Assembly: GCA_014905825.1 (NCBI GenBank)
Contig: JACGCN010000089.1
Span: forward strand, 1 to 64,000
Direction of reading: 5' to 3'
DNA from: Lyophyllum atratum
Taxonomy: Eukaryota; Basidiomycota; Agaricomycetes; Agaricales; Lyophyllaceae
DNA: 64,000 bases
Position 1 is the first letter of the stretch, and every line of letters begins with the position of its first letter. The notes under the pieces are model-generated. The model saw only the letters and a list, made by a program, of their open reading frames with translations. It searched no databases and had not been told where the DNA came from. Shown here piece after piece: positions 40,245 through 48,764 of the stretch. A program made the position numbers and the translations under genes.

Positions 40245-43200
40245 ATGCCGCCCAAACGTCTCGTCTCCAATTCTTCGAACAATTCTCCTGGAGCAGCGCC
40301 CGCCGCTGCCCAGAAACGATCGTCTAGTCGCTTGACGTCTCTTTCGGGAGGCGGTACCTCCTCGTCGAACCCTTTAGCGAATGTGGGGGGCGCACCTACC
40401 ACGGAGCGGACCCCTACTGAGGATACCACCGCTAAAACCAAGGGTAAAGCGACGAACCCGGCGCTCCGCCGTTCCCCTTCTATCGAGAACGAACCCGACC
40501 GAGAGGGTTCTCCCCCAGGCCCTACTTTACCATCGCAAGGACCTCTGTTGGAGCTAGAAACCGCTTTCGCTCCCCCTCCTCCCGTGACCGTAGGGCGCGT
40601 CATCGTCGACGCTGCCCCGTTAGATCCTTCCATGGATCTTCCTCCCGTCATCTCCGGCGCGTCAAGCTATCGCTCAGCCGATGAACGCTCGGAATCAGCC
40701 GTTCCCTCGTTAAGCTTTCTGACGGAACCGACTCCCCCTCCTGAAGGTCGAAGCTCCGTCGCCGACTCGGATGCGACGGAACGACCTCGAGCTCCACGGC
40801 TATACGACACTCATCCTTTCATATTCAACGGGATCCCTGCGTTAGCCAGCATCAAGTTCAGGAACGAGCCTATTACCTGTTCCAACTACAGGTTCCACCC
40901 AGTACTCGACCTAGCCAAGGACTACGACCCCATCACTCGATACGGGGGCGTAGACGGTCAACTCCCTGGTCGAAACCGCCTGGAGTCGAACTTAGTTCGC
41001 GAGATCATCATTCGCGCGACGACCCCTCACCGCGATCTCTTGTGGGTCAACTTGGAGGGTGCTGTACAGACCTTTCAAAGCCACAACGTTTCCACTACCG
41101 ATCTAGTCCGATACGGTTCAGGATCCGACACTATGTATTCGTTGAATAAGCCCTTGCTCAAGGAGGCCACCCAAACTATCCTAGCGGTCCATCAAGTCCT
41201 AGACGCTTTCGCCGACTTCCTCTATCAAGGACCGAAGAATCGATTCCGTTTGGATCCTGACTTCATGTTCCTACGGAGCATGGGTTGGAATTCACACAGA
41301 ACGGAGATTGTCCTCACCTTCCACGCTCTCCAGCGTCGTGTAACGGTGGCTGCTATCCATATCGGGAACTTCTTCAAGAGTTTCGACCGTATCTTTTTAA
41401 GACCGGACGACTTAGACTCTATAAGCTCCCTCGACTCGACGAATTTTTCGTTGAGATCTGCTTTCGGCACAGCATCCCCGAGAACCGAGTTGCGGAAGCT
41501 AGTAACTCGACCTGACTATCGAGTCGCTCAAGATCACCCTCTAGCCGCTGCTCAACGAGAGTTTCTCAATGGAGATCCAGAATACGCGCCTGGAGTGTAC
41601 TACACCCATCGCTCCCGATCTACCCGTAACCCATCTCCCCATCGGTCCTCCACTGGGTCCGGTCTCTCATCTATCTCTGAAAACAACAGGGGTAACTTAG
41701 ATGCTGCAACTTCCGACTACGTCCCTTCTATTTCATCTGCATTGGCAAACCGAAATCTTCGGTTCGATCTTCCAGATTCTATTTCAAGCATTACACGAGA
41801 CCACGCCATATCGACTCTGCCAGGAGTCGGCTCGATCCCGAGCTTCGGGAGACAAGGCTCGTCCATCACCGCTCCTCCCTCGTCTGTCGCCGCTCCTGCT
41901 ACTGCGGACGCCGGCGATCTCGCCTTACAGTCTGGGGGGCCATTGTCGATGCAACCTCCCGCTTCTATGGACTCGTTTCGGAATCTACCCGCATCTTTCG
42001 CAGTTAATACGGCCAAAATCCCCGCTCCCACGAACTGGACTAGTTATTCGTACCAAGCCGCTCCCCACGTAGCCCCTTCCAACCCAATCAAGGATCCGAA
42101 TGGCGGCCCTCCAGATCGAGGAAGCGGTGGGTTACCCGCAGGTGGCGCTCCAGGAGGAGCTGCCCCGGGAAATGACCCTGGCGGTAACGGAGGAGACGGA
42201 GGAGACGGAGGACCCCCTGCAGGAGGCGCTCCCTTTGGCGGAGCTGCCCCAAGAGGCAATCCTGGAGGACCTCCCGGAGGAGACCCTGGAAATGGAGGTC
42301 TCCCAGGAGGTGGTGCTCCCGGTGGAGGCGGAGCCCCCGGAGGAGGAGGCGCAGGAGGAGGAGGTGGCGCTCCTGGCGGAGGAGGATTTCCTCACCAACA
42401 CCCCAACGCCCCTCCTAACAACGACTATGTGGAAGAATGGCAGCTCAACCATAAGCTAAATATCTCGGTTCTACCTTCTTGGGATGGCAAGGGAGCTTCG
42501 GCTCTTAGCTACCTCAGTTCCATGGCCAAACTAGCGGGCTTGGGACAGAAAATGAGGGAAGGTTTAGCGCAGCTGGCGCCATACAAATGGTCGGAGCGCG
42601 CTCAGTCCTGGTGGGACAACTTACCTGAAGACAACCGTACCTATCTATCCCAAGACTGGAACGTAATGCTGCTCGGTATTCGAGCGCAATTCCTGGACGA
42701 AAATTGGATCAAGGAACGTACCTTCGAATTCGAAGAAATGAGGTTCCGACAGAAGGGTCACGAGCGTGAATTCCCCTTGGACTTCATCCAACGCCGTATT
42801 CGTTACCATTCCTTCCTGTTCCCCGACGACCCTGATGGAACTAAGGCCGTCTCACGCATCCTCCGTACCAAACCTACTGAGTGGGATTCCATTCTCAACG
42901 AGCGAGTATGCCCCTCTATATTCACTCTTATGGCAACTGCTAGCCGGATGGCTGAAGTCTTGGTTGGCGCTTGGACGCTCGCGGAGCGCATGCGCGCTCC
43001 TACCTTCTACCGTAGCGGACGCCGTGATCGCAACGCTAACAACGTAGAGATTCAAGCCATGGACGACTTGCTCAGTGACGCTGCACCAGCCTTTATGTTG
43101 GAGGACGACGACGCTCGCGATAGCGAAGCCATGGAAGCTGGGGAGAAGGAAGCCCACGTCGCGCGAACTAGGGGTTTCAAGCCTGCTAAGGAGAAACGAC

Positions 43201-46200
43201 CTTGGCCTGAAGGTAAGGTAGTCGATGGGTATCACTTCGCTCGCGACGACAGTGTATCGAGCGCCCGTCCTCCCAATGGCGGCTGCTATATTTGCACCAG
43301 CACCCGGCACTTCGCGCGAGACTGTCCTCACTACGGGAAATGGGATTCGTTACGTTCAGCTAATTTGATTACTGTTGATATCGACCCCGCCGACTTGGCT
43401 CAGCAAGATAGAGCATATGTAGCTATGTTGGTAGAATCTAAATCCTCTGCTTCCGCTTATGCCACGCGTGAACCTGAGATCAACGAGCCCAATTATGTGT
43501 ATCTCGCTGAGGCGTACCCCAACGCGTACCCTGGAGCCAATCGCAATTTTAGACGGCGTGTTATGTTCGCTGTCCGTAAAGAGGAGAGGAACCTACGTTG
43601 GCGCTACGAAACCCCTTCGGATAGCGACGACAAGGATCTTCCTCCCCCTCCTCCTTACGTAGATATCGTTGAGGCTCGCAAAGTCCATTCCCTTCCTGAT
43701 GGCTACGGATCTCTGGGATCTAAGGCGCTACACATGAAGGTGCATGTCGGAGCGACAGATCAGGCCCCCATTCAGGGACGCCTCGATTCTGGCGCTGACA
43801 TTACGCTTATGTCGGAAGAGTACTGGGCATCGCTCCCGGGCCTGCCGAAACCTAAGGACGGACTCCGGATCAAGCTGTATCATCTTACTGGGAACGCTCG
43901 AGTCCTGGGTTATATCAAAACTAAGATATACGCTGAATCCACAGACCAGAGAATGGTTTCGTTCGACCTAGAGGCATACATTGTTCGAGACATGAACGTC
44001 CCTTTATTACTAGGCGAAGACTTCCAAACCGCCTACGAACTCGGTCTTACGCGACACGTTACTGGCCATAGCGAGGTGCTCGTGGGAGACTCAGGTCTGG
44101 TCATACCCGCTTCATCCGCCCAAGCTGTCGATCTGGGCTTTGAAATCCGCAAGGCTTACACTACTCAATCCTTCATCCGCACGAAAACAGTGAGGCGCAG
44201 CAACGTGCGCGCCAAGGGGTTTGGTCATACCGACCCCCCTGTTGTGGCAGCTGAGGACCGGCTCATTACTGCTGAGTCAGTACATAATGTCCCGGTAGAA
44301 GCGCCCTTCGGAGACAGGAAGGAATGGATCGTCGAGAAGGTTATCATTGGCGATCCTAACTTGTCAGTTATGGCTGCGCCGACCACTTGGATTACGTCGG
44401 ACGCGCCGTACATACCCATTGCTAACCCCTCCAAGACCCCTTGGTACATCAGGAAGGGGGACGTTGTTGGCTACCTTAAGAATCCTGGTTCATTCGCGGA
44501 CGCGCCCGCCTCCCCGGAGGAATGGGACAAATATAATGCCTCCGCTGAAGCTCTCAAGTCGGTTATCGAAGGCTCGCTGCGCGCTCAGGACCTGGGTACC
44601 GCTGATGCCGGAACCCCATCCGACGATAGACTTGAGGGCGACGAGAACTGGGGTCCGAAAACCACGGCTTTACCGGACGAGAGGATAGAAGGCGACATCG
44701 CTGACTTAGTCAATTTGGGCCCTGACGTTCCCGAAGATGTCAAGCCGAAGCTGTTCGATGTTCTTCGTAAAAACAAGATGGCTTTCGGTCTGGACGGACG
44801 CCTGGGACAAGTCGACGCTAAGGTGGAAGTTCCCCTTCAACCAGGGACCCAGCCGATCTCCGTCCCGATGTACGGCGCCTCACCAGCCAAACGCGAGGTT
44901 ATCGAGAAGCAGGTCAATGCTTGGTTCGAAGCTGGTGTTATTGAGCCCTCACGCAGCCCTTGGGGTTTTCCAGTTGTCGTGGTATACCGCAATGGGAAGC
45001 CACGCCTCGTCGTCGACTACCGCAAGCTCAACGCGAAGACCATCCCAGACGAATTTCCCATTCCGAGACAGGCTGAAATCATTCAAGCTCTGTCGGGCGC
45101 CCAGGTTATGTCGGTCTTCGACGCCTTGGCCGGCTTCACGCAACTGGAGATGGCTGACGATGCCAAACCGCGCACGGCTTTCCGCTGTCACTTGGGGTTG
45201 TACCAATTCAAACGCATGCCGTTTGGGTTGCGAAACGGTCCCTCTATATTCCAGCGCATCATGCAAGGCGTGTTGGCTCCTTTCCTGTGGCTTTTTACCT
45301 TAGTATACATTGACGACATCGTGGTATTCTCCAAGTCCTGGGAGGACCATATCGTGCACCTCGATCAGGTGCTGGGGGCCATTGCTGACGCCGGTATCAC
45401 GCTGTCCCCGGCGAAGTGCTTCGTTGGCTATTCTTCTATTCTCCTCCTTGGACAGAAGGTCTCTCGCTTAGGCCTATCCACCCACCAGGAAAAGGTTGCA
45501 GCGATCATTGATCTTGCGCGACCGCGCTCCGTTCCGGAGCTGCAGAAATTCCTCGGGATGGTGGTTTATTTCTCCTCTTACGTTCCCTTCTATTCCTTCC
45601 TCGCCGCTCCCCTCTTTGCTCTCCTCAAGAAGGGTGCACGCTTCACTTGGGAGGCAGCACATGAAATCGCCTTTTCCCAGATCAAGGAGGCTCTGGCTAG
45701 TGCGCCCGTGTTGGGGCATCCGGAAAGGGGTCAACCATACCGCCTATACACTGATGCCTCGGACTTCGCGCTGGGCGCTAGTCTTCAGCAGGTCCAATCC
45801 ATGGTCGTAGCCGATCTCAAGGGCACTCCCATGTACGACCGACTGGCGAAAGCCTGGGTCGCGGGTGTGGACCTACCTAGTTTGGTTCCATCCCTCTCAA
45901 AGGACGTCGATGAAGGCCTGGGCACTCGCCACAAATGGGGGGAGACTCTTGATACTACCACCGTGCGGGTCGAACGAGTCATTTGCTACTGGAGCCGTAC
46001 TCTGTCCCAGGCGGAGAGGAACTATAGCGCCACGGAGCGAGAGGCGCTCGGTGCTAAGGAAGCCCTGGTCAAATTCCAGCCCTTCATTGAGGGCGAGACC
46101 GTTATTTTGGTGACAGACCACGCAGCGCTGCAGTGGGCGCGCGTTTATGAGAACGCAAATAGGAGATTAGCTGCGTGGGGGGCTGTGTATGCGGCCTACC

Positions 46201-47702
46201 CTGGCCTTAAGATAGTGCACCGTCCAGGTCGGGTACATTCAAATGTCGACCCCTTATCCCGCCTACCTCGCATACCGCAGCATAATTCTCCTTTGCGTGA
46301 CGACACTCCACCGATCATTCCCGATGACGCGACCCAAACTCGGGCCCAATCTGTCGAGGACGCTGGAAGCCACGCGCCGGCCAAGAAGGCGGCTTTTACA
46401 ATTTGGTGGTGGGAAGATGTCATCGACAAGGAAGTTAATCGTGTCTTGACTAGGAGAGGAGCTGCACAAGCGCTCCCAAATAACGAGACTGAAGGAGCTG
46501 CTCAAGCGCTCCCAAACGACGAGACCGAAGGAGCTGCTCAAGCGCTCTCGAACGACGAGACCGAAGGAGCTGCTCAAGCGCTCCCAAAAAATAGAAAGTC
46601 AAAAGGAGCTGCTCAAGCGCTCCCGGGCGACCTCGATCCAAAAGATCGAGAAGCAGAGCTCTCTAACGAGGACCTCGCTACCCCGAACGACGATCTACCA
46701 TTCCCTAATGACGATCCTTGGACCTATCCAGCCGGAGTGACTCCTTCCAAAGATGCTCCCGAAGATGACTGGTCTAACAAATCCCACCTACTCGTATCCA
46801 TGAATCCAGACATGATCAAAAAGTTTGCTACAGCCTATCCCCTGGACCCTTACTTTGTCAAGAGATACCCGGACGAAATCCCCAACCCGAACACCGTCTT
46901 AACTCCTTCACACTTCCAAAAGGGCAGTAACGGCCTGCTTTACTTTATCGATGCGGATTGGAACACTAGGCTTTGCGTGCCGAAGGGACAAATTAACTAT
47001 GTCTTACGATGGATTCATGAGTCCCCTTTCGAGAGCGCTCATGCCGGGCCTAGGCGACTCCTATCCCGTCTCAGGGAACTATTCTTCTGGCCTACCATGC
47101 ATAAGGACGCGTATGATTTCGTATATTCCTGCGACGTATGTCAGAAAATAAAGACGGATCACTTGCGGAAAATGGGAGGACTCCGCCCTGCTCACATTCC
47201 CGCTCGACCATTCGCTACGGTGTCCCTGGATCTTATAACGGGACTACCCCCTTCAGGGACCGAAAAATATACTGCCGTTCTCGTGATAGTTGACAAATTG
47301 ACTCGTTACGGCCTATTCATCCCCACCTTCCAAGACCTCACTCAAGAAGGATTTGCCAAAATCTTCGTCGAGAAGGTGGCTAACGACTATGGGTTACCAG
47401 AGCGCATAATCGCAGATCGTGATAAGCGCTGGTCCACGGTGTTCTGGAGATCGGTAGTAGAGAGCTACGGTAGCATAATGGCGCTATCATCTGCTCATCA
47501 CCCGCAGACGGACGGTCAAACCGAAATCCTGAACGCTACCATCGAGCAAATGTTACGCGCATATGTGGCTACAGATCGAACGTCTTGGGCTCAATGGTTA
47601 TCTGCTTTGGCCCACGCGTACAATTCTGCGTACATTCGTCTACTACCTATGCCCCCAATTTCCTCCTTATGGGTTATAAACCCCAGACCACGGCTAGCGT
47701 AG
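40245..47702 (+). CDS. gypsy B gag-pol polyprotein (2485 aa in one frame)
   Basis: From ATG 40245 to TAG 47700-47702. The N-terminal ~610 residues are a long Gag region rich in Ser/Pro. A Gly/Pro-rich collagen-like linker follows (~617-720), then a Gag core (DYVEEWQLNHKLNISVLPSW...). CCHC knuckle CYICTSTRHFARDC is at ~1014. Protease LDSGADITLMS is at ~1180, RT LVYIDDIVVFS at ~1685, RNase H YTDASDFALGASL and ERNYSATEREALGAKEAL at ~1834-1935. A tandem-repeat spacer (~2072-2129) precedes the integrase HHCC module (HAGPRRLLSRL ... CDVCQKIK, ~2266) and the D,D-X35-E core (LDLITGLP ~2327, ADRDKRW ~2389, GQTEILN ~2425). After HAYNSA the frame is wrong: the last ~24 residues before the stop are not integrase-like, and the real continuation is in the -1 frame. 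Confidence 0.94.
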   Translation: MPPKRLVSNSSNNSPGAAPAAAQKRSSSRLTSLSGGGTSSSNPLANVGGAPTTERTPTEDTTAKTKGKATNPALRRSPSIENEPDREGSPPGPTLPSQGPLLELETAFAPPPPVTVGRVIVDAAPLDPSMDLPPVISGASSYRSADERSESAVPSLSFLTEPTPPPEGRSSVADSDATERPRAPRLYDTHPFIFNGIPALASIKFRNEPITCSNYRFHPVLDLAKDYDPITRYGGVDGQLPGRNRLESNLVREIIIRATTPHRDLLWVNLEGAVQTFQSHNVSTTDLVRYGSGSDTMYSLNKPLLKEATQTILAVHQVLDAFADFLYQGPKNRFRLDPDFMFLRSMGWNSHRTEIVLTFHALQRRVTVAAIHIGNFFKSFDRIFLRPDDLDSISSLDSTNFSLRSAFGTASPRTELRKLVTRPDYRVAQDHPLAAAQREFLNGDPEYAPGVYYTHRSRSTRNPSPHRSSTGSGLSSISENNRGNLDAATSDYVPSISSALANRNLRFDLPDSISSITRDHAISTLPGVGSIPSFGRQGSSITAPPSSVAAPATADAGDLALQSGGPLSMQPPASMDSFRNLPASFAVNTAKIPAPTNWTSYSYQAAPHVAPSNPIKDPNGGPPDRGSGGLPAGGAPGGAAPGNDPGGNGGDGGDGGPPAGGAPFGGAAPRGNPGGPPGGDPGNGGLPGGGAPGGGGAPGGGGAGGGGGAPGGGGFPHQHPNAPPNNDYVEEWQLNHKLNISVLPSWDGKGASALSYLSSMAKLAGLGQKMREGLAQLAPYKWSERAQSWWDNLPEDNRTYLSQDWNVMLLGIRAQFLDENWIKERTFEFEEMRFRQKGHEREFPLDFIQRRIRYHSFLFPDDPDGTKAVSRILRTKPTEWDSILNERVCPSIFTLMATASRMAEVLVGAWTLAERMRAPTFYRSGRRDRNANNVEIQAMDDLLSDAAPAFMLEDDDARDSEAMEAGEKEAHVARTRGFKPAKEKRPWPEGKVVDGYHFARDDSVSSARPPNGGCYICTSTRHFARDCPHYGKWDSLRSANLITVDIDPADLAQQDRAYVAMLVESKSSASAYATREPEINEPNYVYLAEAYPNAYPGANRNFRRRVMFAVRKEERNLRWRYETPSDSDDKDLPPPPPYVDIVEARKVHSLPDGYGSLGSKALHMKVHVGATDQAPIQGRLDSGADITLMSEEYWASLPGLPKPKDGLRIKLYHLTGNARVLGYIKTKIYAESTDQRMVSFDLEAYIVRDMNVPLLLGEDFQTAYELGLTRHVTGHSEVLVGDSGLVIPASSAQAVDLGFEIRKAYTTQSFIRTKTVRRSNVRAKGFGHTDPPVVAAEDRLITAESVHNVPVEAPFGDRKEWIVEKVIIGDPNLSVMAAPTTWITSDAPYIPIANPSKTPWYIRKGDVVGYLKNPGSFADAPASPEEWDKYNASAEALKSVIEGSLRAQDLGTADAGTPSDDRLEGDENWGPKTTALPDERIEGDIADLVNLGPDVPEDVKPKLFDVLRKNKMAFGLDGRLGQVDAKVEVPLQPGTQPISVPMYGASPAKREVIEKQVNAWFEAGVIEPSRSPWGFPVVVVYRNGKPRLVVDYRKLNAKTIPDEFPIPRQAEIIQALSGAQVMSVFDALAGFTQLEMADDAKPRTAFRCHLGLYQFKRMPFGLRNGPSIFQRIMQGVLAPFLWLFTLVYIDDIVVFSKSWEDHIVHLDQVLGAIADAGITLSPAKCFVGYSSILLLGQKVSRLGLSTHQEKVAAIIDLARPRSVPELQKFLGMVVYFSSYVPFYSFLAAPLFALLKKGARFTWEAAHEIAFSQIKEALASAPVLGHPERGQPYRLYTDASDFALGASLQQVQSMVVADLKGTPMYDRLAKAWVAGVDLPSLVPSLSKDVDEGLGTRHKWGETLDTTTVRVERVICYWSRTLSQAERNYSATEREALGAKEALVKFQPFIEGETVILVTDHAALQWARVYENANRRLAAWGAVYAAYPGLKIVHRPGRVHSNVDPLSRLPRIPQHNSPLRDDTPPIIPDDATQTRAQSVEDAGSHAPAKKAAFTIWWWEDVIDKEVNRVLTRRGAAQALPNNETEGAAQALPNDETEGAAQALSNDETEGAAQALPKNRKSKGAAQALPGDLDPKDREAELSNEDLATPNDDLPFPNDDPWTYPAGVTPSKDAPEDDWSNKSHLLVSMNPDMIKKFATAYPLDPYFVKRYPDEIPNPNTVLTPSHFQKGSNGLLYFIDADWNTRLCVPKGQINYVLRWIHESPFESAHAGPRRLLSRLRELFFWPTMHKDAYDFVYSCDVCQKIKTDHLRKMGGLRPAHIPARPFATVSLDLITGLPPSGTEKYTAVLVIVDKLTRYGLFIPTFQDLTQEGFAKIFVEKVANDYGLPERIIADRDKRWSTVFWRSVVESYGSIMALSSAHHPQTDGQTEILNATIEQMLRAYVATDRTSWAQWLSALAHAYNSAYIRLLPMPPISSLWVINPRPRLA
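42093..42400 (+). repeat. Gly/Pro-rich collagen-like coding repeat in gag
   Basis: About 100 codons dominated by GG, GGAP, GGPP and PGGGGAP units, written with gga/ggc/cct/ccc codons. Probably a flexible linker in Gag. The same tract is at 22381-22688 in copy A. Confidence 0.8.
46458..46631 (+). repeat. 36-bp minisatellite between RNase H and integrase
   Basis: Five units of about 12 codons: GAAQALPNNETE, GAAQALPNDETE, GAAQALSNDETE, GAAQALPKNRKSK and GAAQALPGD. Frame is kept. The variant fourth unit is one codon longer. The unit number is the same in A and B. Confidence 0.88.
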
Positions 47703-48322
47703 TAGCTCCTCAAGGGGACCCGGTAACTCGCCCTTTTATGCCCAGTCAGAAAGGCGAGGATTTCGTAGAAGCCCTAGAAGTTCATCGTAAAGCTGCCCGA
47801 GATGCTGTAATCCTAGCTCAAGAACGCCAAGCTAAGGCTTATAACAAGAATCGTCGCCCCGTGGTCGAATTTAAGCCAGGAGAGTGGGCTTTGGTCAACC
47901 CGCACTCCCTCGAGTTGGTAGACGTTGAAGGCACTGGACGGAAACTCGTGCAACGGGTGATCGGCCCGTTCGAAGTCATGGAGAAGGTTAACCCCATGGT
48001 GTACCGACTTCGGTTGCCTGATACTTACCCCATGCACCCCGTCTTTAATCTCGAGCATTTGCGCCGCTATACTCCTTCTCACCCCCGATTTGGCGAGCGA
48101 ACACAATTACCGCCTACTCGAGACTTTATCGCCTCTGAGGAGTTCGAAGTGGAAGCGATATTAGGACATCGGATTACGGGACGGAAGAACGGTAATAGAC
48201 GAGAATATCTTATTCGTTGGCTAGGCTACGACCCTACGGAGGACAGCTGGGTGTCGGAATACGCTATCCGCAACGCGCCCGCGCTCAAACGCGAGTATCA
48301 CGCGATGGCTGGGCTCCCGTGA
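47585..48322 (+). CDS. Integrase C-terminus and chromodomain in -1 frame (gypsy B)
   Basis: This frame overlaps the end of gag-pol by 118 nt. Integrase sense switches from the gag-pol frame (ALAHAYNSA) to this frame (VHSSTTYAPNFLLMGYKPQ) near 47630. It then covers the tether region, GPFEVMEKVNPMVYRLRLPDTYP (GPY/F-like module), HPVFNLEHLRRY, and a chromodomain FEVEAILGHR ... REYLIRWLGYDPTEDSWVSEYAI. The chromodomain of chromoviruses guides integration by binding histone tails. The listed start is a TTG and probably not used. No classic X-XXY-YYZ slippery heptamer is seen at the switch. Confidence 0.82.
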   Translation: MGSMVICFGPRVQFCVHSSTTYAPNFLLMGYKPQTTASVVAPQGDPVTRPFMPSQKGEDFVEALEVHRKAARDAVILAQERQAKAYNKNRRPVVEFKPGEWALVNPHSLELVDVEGTGRKLVQRVIGPFEVMEKVNPMVYRLRLPDTYPMHPVFNLEHLRRYTPSHPRFGERTQLPPTRDFIASEEFEVEAILGHRITGRKNGNRREYLIRWLGYDPTEDSWVSEYAIRNAPALKREYHAMAGLP

Positions 48323-48555
48323 TGGGAAACCTGAGCGGAGTTTCAAAATCTTCTGTTATCGATTATCATCTCCGACTTCTTCTTCTCCTTCTCCCATCTA
48401 CCTTACCACGCCCATATCCCTATACCTACACTACTACCTCCCTAAACTACCTGCGTGGCGGCGACTTGGTGGTTATCGCGCACTTCTGCGCCCTAGCTAG
48501 TCCGAGGCGCCTTGTGGATCCATTCCACCTCGCTAGATCAAGGAATCTCGAGGAA

Positions 48556-48608
48556 GTCGACCAGGATCGAAGGCGCGCCCTGCGGCGCGACACGACCTGA
48601 GGCGCTAC
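48556..48608 (+). repeat. Leader hairpin repeat, unit 1 (53 bp)
   Basis: Runs from gtcgaccaggatc to tgaggcgctac. The core ggcgcgccctgcggcgcg can fold (cgcgcc with ggcgcg, 4-nt loop). Confidence 0.88.
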
Positions 48609-48645
48609 CTAAACCTCTTCATTCAGCTTTCTAAAGCAATCCAGA

Positions 48646-48699
48646 GTCGACCAGGATCATAGGCGCGCCCAGCGGCGCGACTACGACTTGAGGCGCTAC
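48646..48699 (+). repeat. Leader hairpin repeat, unit 2 (54 bp)
   Basis: Same block as 48556-48608 with a handful of changes, including a loop change (cagc for ctgc) that keeps the stem. It ends 65 bp before the third ORF's ATG. Confidence 0.88.
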
Positions 48700-48764
48700 A
48701 CGACTCCTAAAAACAACTTCTTTCGACCGCCCTCCCCACTCTTTAACTCTAACGAAAAAAAACC

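Larger units (their letters stand above)
48323..48764 (+). other. Spacer between chromodomain and third ORF
   Basis: 442 bp with no believable coding. A pyrimidine-rich stretch (near 48370-48440) is followed by two 53-54-bp direct repeats. It is the likely site of an internal promoter, splice acceptor or translation signal for the third ORF; none of these can be proven from sequence. Confidence 0.6.
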
